Of a DNA stretch of 51,598 nt, positions 44,919-51,598 are shown piece by piece; the stretch's first letter is position 1, and the number at the start of each line of letters is the position of its first letter. This DNA comes from a virus, in IMG/VR virus record IMGVR_UViG_3300024505_000296, positions 1 to 51,598 of that record; one strand, 5' to 3'. Position numbers and translations under genes: made by a program. The notes beneath the pieces were generated by a model. It did no database searches and was not told where the DNA came from. It worked only from the letters and a program-made list of their open reading frames with translations.

Positions 44919-46328
44919 ATGGCCCTAAAGATACGCAGAGGAACCAACGCAGAAAGGTTAACCATTACCCCAGCGGCAGGTGAATTAATTTTTACGACAG
45001 ATACAAAGTCGTTATACATAGGTGACGGATCTACTGTAGGTGGAAAATTTTTATCATCAGGTAGCAGCATCATCAACGATATCAACCTAAATGGTCATGA
45101 TATTGTAGGTACTGGTAATATCGACATTAGTGGTAACATACATGCCAGCGGCACTATCACTGCCGATGGTGATATTACATTAGGTAATGCGAGTACAGAC
45201 AATGTGGTATTTCAAGCAGACATTAATTCAGACATAATCCCAAATACTAACAACACATACGACCTAGGTACTACCAGCAAGCGTTGGCAAAATCTTTGGG
45301 CCAATACTGTCAACGCAACCAACGTAGTGTCAAATCTACAAGGCAATGTTCACGGTGATCTAAATGGTTCTGTGTTTGCTGATGATAGTACACTTATAGT
45401 AGATGGCACCAGCGGAAAGATCTACGGTACATTTTATGGAAACTTGACTGGTGATGTTAGTGGTAACTTAACTGGTAGCAGCAATGGCACACATACTGGT
45501 CCTGTAATCGGAAACGTAACTGGCAATGTTAGCGGAAATCTAACAGGACTGTTAAAATCTACAGGCGGTCAAACTGTGATGACTACAGGAACCGATGGTA
45601 CAGATGCTGCCTTCGGCGGACAGACCAGAGGCGATCATTATGGTTCTGTATTTCCAAATAATTCAGGTTTGGGAGGAGCACCATTAATAGATGGTAACGA
45701 TGTTAGTATTAATCTAAGAAATACAATCGTAGACGATGTCATTCCAAAAGTAGATGGAGTTACTAATCTAGGTTCTATAGCTTACCAAAAATTCAAAAGA
45801 GTATATCTATCAGATAGAATCAATCTCGGAGTAGAAAAAGATATAGGCGTCGTAAGACAATACGGCCTTGATATTAAAATTGACGAAAACAGCAATCACA
45901 TCGTAGTTAAAAACGGTGTGTGGAACGCTTTACCTATCACGACCACATTGTCGGGTAATATCCCAGCAGGATCTAGGACCACATTTACAGTCGACGATCC
46001 TACAAACATATTACCAGGTGCTGTATTCAGCTTACCAGGAGTAAGTGAACGAACTGTGTTGTCGGTAGTAGGCAATGTTATAACAGCTACAGAAACTTTT
46101 GCTATCAGCGCAGGTCACGGATTAAATGGTGATGAAGTTACATTCTATAATCCAGGACAGCCAACACTTACAGTAAGTTCTGTTGTCCCAACTACATCAG
46201 TAGGTTATCCAGGCAGTGTTCCCGGAATGGTCACTCTAGATAATACTTACTTCTATATCTGTAGCGGATTTTATGACGGAAGCACAAGTATTTGGTCAAG
46301 AATATCTATCCAGTCGTCAACCTTCTAA
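44919..46328 (+). CDS. Fibre protein with Mtd/hyaluronidase-like N-terminal domain
   Basis: A 469-aa protein. Residues 1-45 (LKIRRGTNAERLTITPAAGE and YIGDGSTVGG) match the N-terminal attachment domain of Mtd-like and other phage receptor-binding proteins. Repeats GNLTGDVSGNLTGSSNGTHTG at about 165-205 form a beta-spiral type stalk. ACGGAG precedes the ATG. Confidence 0.8.
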   Translation: MALKIRRGTNAERLTITPAAGELIFTTDTKSLYIGDGSTVGGKFLSSGSSIINDINLNGHDIVGTGNIDISGNIHASGTITADGDITLGNASTDNVVFQADINSDIIPNTNNTYDLGTTSKRWQNLWANTVNATNVVSNLQGNVHGDLNGSVFADDSTLIVDGTSGKIYGTFYGNLTGDVSGNLTGSSNGTHTGPVIGNVTGNVSGNLTGLLKSTGGQTVMTTGTDGTDAAFGGQTRGDHYGSVFPNNSGLGGAPLIDGNDVSINLRNTIVDDVIPKVDGVTNLGSIAYQKFKRVYLSDRINLGVEKDIGVVRQYGLDIKIDENSNHIVVKNGVWNALPITTTLSGNIPAGSRTTFTVDDPTNILPGAVFSLPGVSERTVLSVVGNVITATETFAISAGHGLNGDEVTFYNPGQPTLTVSSVVPTTSVGYPGSVPGMVTLDNTYFYICSGFYDGSTSIWSRISIQSSTF

Positions 46329-46337
46329 GGAATTCGT

Positions 46338-49028
46338 ATGGCTGTAACATGGAATACTCCAGCTGGTACCTTAGGTACATTAAATGAAAGAACTAAACAA
46401 AATATAGTTCTTTCTGCCAGCTCTGGCGTATCTGCTGTCACTTATAAGCTGATATCAGGTTCATTACCTCTCGGGCTACGATTAGAAAATAATACCATAG
46501 TAGGTACTCCATTCGAAGTTAAGAAACCAATTACTTCTAGATTTGTTATCCGAGCTAGTGACAGTGTAGATAAAAAAGATAGAACATTCGAAATAACAGT
46601 GTTAGGGGCAGATGAACCATTTTGGGTTACACCAGACGGACTTTTACCGGTAGGTCCTAATTACACATACTTTGTGCTTGATAACGACAAAGTTGATTTC
46701 CAACTATTAGCTTTAGATCCTGACATTCCGGCAGGCGACAAAATAGAATACTACATACCATTCGACGGTGGGGAACTTCCCCCAGGTCTCACATTGTCAT
46801 CAACTGGTAGGATTTCAGGTTTTACAAAACCAATTTTTGCTCTAGAAAATAAAATTTATAATTCTAACTATGACAGGAATTTATATGATTCAGAACCATA
46901 TGATCTAGGTGCTTTACCTATCAACGGTTTTGATAGTTTCGGGTTCGACGTACAGACATTTGATTACTTTGATGCTGTAATGTTTCCAAGAAAGTTGACT
47001 AGATTTTATCAATTCGTTGTAGTAGCCTCAGATGGATTACATGACGAAAGAAGAACTTTTAAAATCTATGTAGTCAGCGAAGATTTCTTGAAATCAGATA
47101 ATACCATAATGCAAGTAGGAACTGGTATATTCAGAGCCGACAACACATATGTAAGAGCTCCTATATGGATCACTGAACCCGATCTAGGCACAAGACGAGC
47201 TAATAATTATGTTACTTTAAATCTAGAAGTGTTCCACCCAGATACATGGCCAGGTACAATCACTTTTAGATTAAATGATATCAATCCTCAGATAAGAGCA
47301 GAAACTCTATCTATAGTTAGAGATACCGACACATACTTAGATGTACAAATAAAACCAACCGTGGCTGGTGATTATCCTGTTCCTAATAAAAAACAACTGA
47401 TATCGGTCTATGATGTAGCCACATTTACTGATAGCACACTTGGATCATATTCTATCGACAATATCGTATATCAAGGCAATAACAAGTATAGAATTTACGT
47501 AGATCCAAGAATAAATGGCAAGATACCCAAAGGATCTGAAATACTTTTCGGAACTCCAAGCGTGGTGCCTAAAGGCATGGTATTAGATACGATAGAAGGA
47601 AAATTAACAGGCAAAGTACCGTATCAACCCAGAATAACAGAAACATTTGAATTCAGTGTGGTGGCTACTACTACCTATCCATCAGGAACACAGGCCAGTA
47701 GTATTAGAACATTCACTATCAAGACTATCGGTGAGCTTGAGACGGGTATCAAATGGATATCACCTGCTGAACTTGGATCAATCAGTCCAAATAAAGATAG
47801 CCAATTAGTAATCGAAGCTGAATCATTACTAAGAAACGGTCTAGTAACTTATCAACTAGTACCCGGAAAAGGAGTTTTACCTCCAGGTCTTACTTTACTA
47901 TCAACTGGCGAAATCATTGGAAAAGTTAGACAAATCGGAACATTCAATTCAACTGGTTTTATCTATGACTTAGATGGTGGCTCAGCATCCGGTAGTGGCA
48001 ACATAACCGTAGATAATGGGGACTCCTTATCAACAAATTTTCTCACTCTTGATGGCAATACGACTACGAACATTACACGCGGTTTAACAAGATTTTATAA
48101 TTATGACGGTAGTAGTGAAAGAGATTTTAATGTTACATTTGATAATACATTAACATCATTTGATAAAGAATTTACATTTGTAGTTGCTGCTAGAGATATC
48201 TACAATTATTCCAGTTCATCTAAAACTTTTAAGATAGTTGTATCAGGTATCAGTGATATAGTTTACAGCAATCTCAGTTTCAAGGTATTACAGAAAAAAA
48301 GCAAAAGAGATCGTTGGTACACATTTATATCTGACACCACTATTTTCAATCCCGAAAAAATTTATAGATATGGGGATCCGGCATTTGGTATACAGGACAG
48401 TTTGACTATGTTAGTTTATGCCGGTATACAAAGTTCTAACATAGATATGTTTGTTGAAGCTGTCAGCAGGAATCACTATAACAAAAGATTGAAATTCGGT
48501 GACATCAAAAAAGCTGTCGCTAAAGATCCTACGACACAAGAAATTATTTACGAAGTAGTCTATGTCGATGTAGTCGACGATCTAGTAAAAAATGGCAAGA
48601 GCATCAGTAGACAGATAAATCTTCCAGATAATATAAATCGACCTGTGAGAGTCGATGTTGATACTATCAGAGTAGACAGCAATAACTTTCTTGCTAGTGA
48701 TAGAGATGTACAGACAATATGGCCAAACAGTATCAAAAATATGAGAAAACGTATCAAAAGTACAGGCCTTAATGATCGAACCTATCTGCCGCTTTGGATG
48801 AGAAGCATACAGGAATCTAGTTTCGTAGAACCTGGATGGGTTAGTGCGATGCCTATCTGCTACTGTTTACCAGGAGCAGCAGATGACATCATAATAAACA
48901 TAAAGAATCTAAGCGATTTCGATTTTAAAACCATAGACTTTGAAGTAGATCGATATCTGATTGATTCTACCGACGGAATACTACAGGATAAATATCTAGC
49001 ATTTCCGCAACGTGGAGAAATAATATAA
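46338..49028 (+). CDS. Virion protein with He_PIG/cadherin-like Ig domains
   Basis: An 896-aa protein. At least three units have the LPLGLRLENNTIVGTP / LPPGLTLSSTGRISG / LPPGLTLLSTGEIIG pattern of putative Ig-like (He_PIG) domains, each followed by a xFxxxxASD-type strand. The C-terminal 250 residues differ (DRWYTFISDTTIF). Such proteins attach fibres or bind surface sugars. AAGGA precedes the ATG. Confidence 0.8.
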   Translation: MAVTWNTPAGTLGTLNERTKQNIVLSASSGVSAVTYKLISGSLPLGLRLENNTIVGTPFEVKKPITSRFVIRASDSVDKKDRTFEITVLGADEPFWVTPDGLLPVGPNYTYFVLDNDKVDFQLLALDPDIPAGDKIEYYIPFDGGELPPGLTLSSTGRISGFTKPIFALENKIYNSNYDRNLYDSEPYDLGALPINGFDSFGFDVQTFDYFDAVMFPRKLTRFYQFVVVASDGLHDERRTFKIYVVSEDFLKSDNTIMQVGTGIFRADNTYVRAPIWITEPDLGTRRANNYVTLNLEVFHPDTWPGTITFRLNDINPQIRAETLSIVRDTDTYLDVQIKPTVAGDYPVPNKKQLISVYDVATFTDSTLGSYSIDNIVYQGNNKYRIYVDPRINGKIPKGSEILFGTPSVVPKGMVLDTIEGKLTGKVPYQPRITETFEFSVVATTTYPSGTQASSIRTFTIKTIGELETGIKWISPAELGSISPNKDSQLVIEAESLLRNGLVTYQLVPGKGVLPPGLTLLSTGEIIGKVRQIGTFNSTGFIYDLDGGSASGSGNITVDNGDSLSTNFLTLDGNTTTNITRGLTRFYNYDGSSERDFNVTFDNTLTSFDKEFTFVVAARDIYNYSSSSKTFKIVVSGISDIVYSNLSFKVLQKKSKRDRWYTFISDTTIFNPEKIYRYGDPAFGIQDSLTMLVYAGIQSSNIDMFVEAVSRNHYNKRLKFGDIKKAVAKDPTTQEIIYEVVYVDVVDDLVKNGKSISRQINLPDNINRPVRVDVDTIRVDSNNFLASDRDVQTIWPNSIKNMRKRIKSTGLNDRTYLPLWMRSIQESSFVEPGWVSAMPICYCLPGAADDIIINIKNLSDFDFKTIDFEVDRYLIDSTDGILQDKYLAFPQRGEII

Positions 49029-49029
49029 A

Positions 49030-49605
49030 ATGGCAAGCAACATAAATTCAGCACAGATTGATGAAACTTATCCAATCGCAGGAGTAGATAACGATACTCA
49101 AGGATTTAGAGATAATTTCAATTATACCAAGATCGGACTAGCTACAGCAGCTACCGAAATTACAGACCTACAGGCTAATACAGCTAAAATCAATGTAGAC
49201 AACGATTTCAACAAAAAGGCGATCACCAATGCCGTGTTAAGAAATAATATTCACAGTTTTCTTAACCTAGGTACACGTAGCGGAGCGATCGTTATCAACT
49301 TCGGAAATGCTGATCATCAATATGTGTCATTAAGCGGCGATGCACAGTTTACTTTCGAAGGGTTTCCTGTAGACAATTCTGTGTCAGTTATATTAGAAAT
49401 TAGAGGCGACGGTACTGCTAGAACTATCACTTTCCCTACAGATGGTGTTATACCAGTATTAAAAGCCAACTTTCCTGCTAATCCTATCACAGTGACTAGC
49501 GCAACTTCGGCTATGTTGGTAAGAGTAACTACAAGAGCCAAAAGCATAGATCCCGGTTCATTGGCTAGATGCTATTTGGTAGAATGTATGGGCGTATTCA
49601 ACTAA
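49030..49605 (+). CDS. Fibre-associated virion protein
   Basis: A 191-aa protein with the start AGVDNDTQGFRDNFNYTKIG, a variant of the shared N-terminal fibre motif, and a beta-rich C-terminal domain (DAQFTFEGFPVDNSVSVIL). Starts two bases after the preceding stop, so it is part of the fibre operon. Confidence 0.75.
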   Translation: MASNINSAQIDETYPIAGVDNDTQGFRDNFNYTKIGLATAATEITDLQANTAKINVDNDFNKKAITNAVLRNNIHSFLNLGTRSGAIVINFGNADHQYVSLSGDAQFTFEGFPVDNSVSVILEIRGDGTARTITFPTDGVIPVLKANFPANPITVTSATSAMLVRVTTRAKSIDPGSLARCYLVECMGVFN

Positions 49606-49606
49606 T

Positions 49607-49849
49607 ATGATACATCCGTTCCAAGCCGATCTTAGCACACTCAAAGATTCGGAAGTAGAGCTGAAGTTACAAGAACTGACTAAAAAATATTATCAAGCAC
49701 AGAGATTAGGAAACCGAGATCTCTTGACACAAGTCTTAACCTTTGTTACAATATACAGAGAAGAGCTAGCTAGACGTTTGAGAAACAATGGAACAAATGC
49801 GTCTAAAGGACTAGATAAAGACTTGGATCAATTGATTAATGTTGAATAA
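49607..49849 (+). CDS. Small helical protein
   Basis: An 80-aa helical protein with a Lys/Glu/Leu-rich middle (VELKLQELTKKYYQAQRLG). Starts one base after the preceding stop and overlaps the next by 11 bases. Function unknown. Confidence 0.65.
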   Translation: MIHPFQADLSTLKDSEVELKLQELTKKYYQAQRLGNRDLLTQVLTFVTIYREELARRLRNNGTNASKGLDKDLDQLINVE

Positions 49850-50321
49850 CGCAGACAAAGACATCATAGAAGGACTGTTAAAATACGGACCTTCTGCTCT
49901 AGAAGATTCTTTCGTCACAGACCTATCTCCCAATTTAGAAAAATATATTGAACGCTGTTTAGAAGAAAAACTAAACTATCCTATGCCAATGTCCGAATTA
50001 CCAAAAGGACGCTCTTGGTTTATTCCACACAATTACCAAACAATGGATATAGAAGGATTCCTAGTCAATCAATGTCCAAAAGAAAACTACGGACGTTTAG
50101 TCGATGAACTAGATCTATATAAAAAACATAATCTATTAGATATTTTAAAAGTATCAAAATACTTGGTCGATACTCTTAGAGCAAATAATATAGTCTGGGG
50201 TGTGGGACGAGGTAGTGCCGTTTCTAGCTACTGTCTATATCTTATAGGACTACATAAGATAGACAGCGTTAAATACAAATTACCTATAACAGAGTTTTTC
50301 AAAGGAGAAACAGATGGCTAA
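49839..50321 (+). CDS. Fragment-like homologue of bacterial DNA polymerase III alpha
   Basis: A 160-aa protein. Its C-terminal third WGVGRGSAVSSYCLYLIGLH then KIDSVKYKL matches the palm-entry block GPGRGSAAGSLVAYALGIT of C-family polymerases, with GRGSA at 123-127. No catalytic aspartates are present and the rest is short, so it cannot polymerise alone. Stand-alone proteins of this type occur in T4-like phages. Overlaps the next start by 8 bases. Confidence 0.7.
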   Translation: MLNNADKDIIEGLLKYGPSALEDSFVTDLSPNLEKYIERCLEEKLNYPMPMSELPKGRSWFIPHNYQTMDIEGFLVNQCPKENYGRLVDELDLYKKHNLLDILKVSKYLVDTLRANNIVWGVGRGSAVSSYCLYLIGLHKIDSVKYKLPITEFFKGETDG

Positions 50322-50421
50322 AAGAAATGGACAAAGAAAGGTTAAGGTAGTGGCAGCTAGAAACGCTAGACGTATCTTACAAGGACGTAAGCTACCAAAG
50401 ACAAGAATTAAAAGGAGATAA
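50314..50421 (+). CDS. 35-residue highly basic peptide
   Basis: MAKRNGQRKVKVVAARNARR and a lysine-arginine-rich end (IKRR), 16 basic residues of 35. It has AAAGGAG upstream and its last codons contain the ribosome-binding site of the next gene. It could bind nucleic acid. Too short for ordinary ORF calls. Confidence 0.65.
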   Translation: MAKRNGQRKVKVVAARNARRILQGRKLPKTRIKRR

Positions 50422-50423
50422 TA

Positions 50424-50657
50424 ATGGGTAAAACAGTTAGAACCATGCAGGGCAGAGAAATCGACATGGAAAAACTCACCCTAGTCAACGAACTCGTACA
50501 GGCTGTAGGCAACGCTAAAGTCAATGCCCGCGGTGACCAATTAGGTCCAGGTGGCAAGATCGTAAAGACTAGAGAAGAATTGATGGCAGAATATTACAAT
50601 CGTAATCCCAGGTCAGTAAAAGCAGAAAATCCTACACCTAAGAAAGCGGAGGAATAA
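50424..50657 (+). CDS. Small conserved phage protein
   Basis: A 77-aa protein with the block VRTMQGREIDMEKLTLVNEL, followed by a GDQLGPGGKIVKTREE turn region and a basic/acidic tail. Conserved in T4-like phages as hypothetical. AAAGGAG precedes it; stop overlaps the next start by one base. Confidence 0.75.
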   Translation: MGKTVRTMQGREIDMEKLTLVNELVQAVGNAKVNARGDQLGPGGKIVKTREELMAEYYNRNPRSVKAENPTPKKAEE

Positions 50658-51049
50658 TGTCAGTAGTCAAAGGTAAATTGCGAATCCTCCGTGACAAAAT
50701 CATGGTCAGTGATATGTATTTCGGTGAGCAGAAAACTGCCAGCGGCATTATTATCAAAAGTGATGACGGCAAGGTAGAAGGTATCTATCCTCGCTGGGGT
50801 AAGGTGTTTGCCGTTGGTCCTGAACATAAAGAAGATTTCGGAGTTGGTGATTGGATCCTAGTCGAACACGGTCGTTGGACAAGAGGTATCGAATATGATA
50901 ATGGCGGTGACGAACCTGTTACTATTAGACTGGTAGAAAACAAAGCCATATTAATGTGGAGTTCTGAAAAACCAAACGACACAGTAAATATCAACCAAGG
51001 CATCGCAGTTCCGAATGCCGTAGACGCTTATAGATTGGAAAACAAATGA
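50657..51049 (+). CDS. GroES/gp31-like co-chaperonin
   Basis: A 130-aa protein with the Cpn10 fold pattern: LRILRDKIMV, a mobile-loop-like FGEQKTASGIIIKS, WGKVFAVGPEH and VGDWILVEHGRWT. T4 gp31 is the model: it caps host GroEL to fold the capsid protein. AGCGGAGG precedes the ATG. The extended C-terminal tail is phage-specific. Confidence 0.85.
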   Translation: MSVVKGKLRILRDKIMVSDMYFGEQKTASGIIIKSDDGKVEGIYPRWGKVFAVGPEHKEDFGVGDWILVEHGRWTRGIEYDNGGDEPVTIRLVENKAILMWSSEKPNDTVNINQGIAVPNAVDAYRLENK

Positions 51050-51420
51050 CGAATCCGTTCCGTGATCAAGAACAGTTTATGACAGCCTGTGACCAAACAG
51101 TACAGGGGTTGAATCTAGCTCAATTTCAAATGTACTGTAATCTCATAGCAGAAGAAATGGGCGAACTCAGTCAAGCTATGACTTCTGACAACAGCGTAGA
51201 AACCTTAGACGCTTTGATCGATATCTTGGTAGTCACTATCGGTGCTATACATAGTATCGGAGCAGATGCTGAGGGTGCGTGGAAAGAAGTCATGCGCACA
51301 AACTTTGCTAAGATCGATCCAGAAACAGGCAAGGTTCGCAAGCGTGAAGACGGCAAGGTTTTAAAGCCAGAGGGATGGCAACCTCCCAACCTTAGACCTT
51401 TGTTAGTCAAACAAGCATAA
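51046..51420 (+). CDS. mazG: MazG-like nucleotide pyrophosphohydrolase
   Basis: A 124-aa protein with the all-alpha NTP-PPase signature: AEEMGELSQAM (Glu36, Glu37, Glu40) and ETLDALIDILV (Glu52, Asp55, Asp59). Probably hydrolyses (d)NTPs; phage MazG may also alter ppGpp. The C-terminal part (GKVLKPEGWQPPNL) is common in phage MazG. Overlaps the co-chaperonin gene by 4 bases and ends at a terminator. Confidence 0.85.
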   Translation: MTNPFRDQEQFMTACDQTVQGLNLAQFQMYCNLIAEEMGELSQAMTSDNSVETLDALIDILVVTIGAIHSIGADAEGAWKEVMRTNFAKIDPETGKVRKREDGKVLKPEGWQPPNLRPLLVKQA

Positions 51421-51444
51421 GGGTCTTGACAGACCCTTTTTTTT
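51421..51444 (+). terminator. Terminator with the next -35 box in its loop
   Basis: GGGTCT pairs with AGACCC, 51421-51436, followed by eight T. The bases TTGACA (51426-51431) in and next to the loop are the -35 element of the following promoter. Confidence 0.88.
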
Positions 51445-51454
51445 CCTCTATACT
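51426..51454 (+). promoter_or_regulatory. sigma70 promoter giving a leaderless mRNA
   Basis: TTGACA (51426-51431) and TATACT (51449-51454) are 17 bases apart. The seventh base after the -10 is 51461, the A of ATG. Confidence 0.83.
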
Positions 51455-51460
51455 ATAATC

Positions 51461-51598
51461 ATGGCTATTCCTTTACGAGACGATTTGATGGTACAGCAGC
51501 AGTTGCCGGCTAAGGACGAAAAGATTCGTGCTTGGCAACACATGGTTGGTGTCATCATGCTTAACCAAACTGGACGCAAGCCAGTGAAATATGTGCTA
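51461..51598 (+). CDS. Partial protein, open at the window edge
   Basis: 46 codons are visible, starting MAIPLRDDLMVQQQLPAKDE. No stop is reached. No ribosome-binding site is present and the promoter places the start of transcription on the ATG. Product not recognised from this fragment. Confidence 0.65.
   Translation, partial: MAIPLRDDLMVQQQLPAKDEKIRAWQHMVGVIMLNQTGRKPVKYVL

Overview
The window is part of a large, T4-superfamily myovirus genome and is open at its right edge. The evidence is a set of long tail-fibre and receptor-binding proteins with Ig-like and repeat modules, a GroES/gp31-like co-chaperonin, MazG and UvdE enzymes, many short genes with overlapping start and stop codons, strong sigma70-type early promoters, and T4-type late promoters (NNTAAATA). 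No capsid, terminase or replisome core genes are present. Three features suggest an alphaproteobacterial host. The tRNA-His gene has A73 and no G-1, an alphaproteobacterial peculiarity. A phage-borne outer-membrane barrel begins its mature part with AADLP, as in the Rhizobiales Omp25/31 type. Several genes look leaderless, which is common in that class.

Positions 1-9860 are a tRNA island: 30 recognisable tRNA genes, among them a probable initiator tRNA, plus four or five unclassified structured RNAs. Between them lie a B12-type radical SAM protein, an APS-kinase/nucleotidyltransferase fusion beside a sulfotransferase, two 2OG-Fe(II) oxygenase-like proteins, a CDGSH-like protein and a lipoprotein cell-wall hydrolase.

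Positions 9860-24630 hold early and accessory genes. These include a DksA/TraR zinc finger, a Cys-phosphatase, a metallophosphoesterase next to a polynucleotide-kinase-like protein, a malonyl-CoA-decarboxylase catalytic domain, an AhpC/AhpD peroxide-defence operon and an outer-membrane barrel. At 17944-18015 there is a 23-residue homologue of PqqA, the ribosomal precursor peptide of the cofactor pyrroloquinoline quinone, with its own ribosome-binding site and terminator. A 111-nt tRNA-like gene, a histone-H1-like protein, two more 2OG oxygenases and a run of conserved phage proteins follow.

Positions 24630-51598 hold fibre genes (1229, 480, 2510, 225, 469, 896 and 191 aa) mixed with accessory genes. 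These are a QueD-like enzyme, two glycosyltransferase-like proteins, a cytidylyltransferase, UvdE, Fe/Mn superoxide dismutase and an IscU-IscA iron-sulfur pair. The window ends with a DnaE-like fragment, the GroES-like protein and MazG.

Taken together, the accessory genes point to cofactor and redox support of the infected cell: Fe-S assembly, peroxide and superoxide removal, PQQ precursor supply, and 2OG/radical SAM chemistry. A large translation-support set of tRNAs and possible RNA end-healing enzymes goes with it. Family assignments rest on motifs read by eye; no database search was run.
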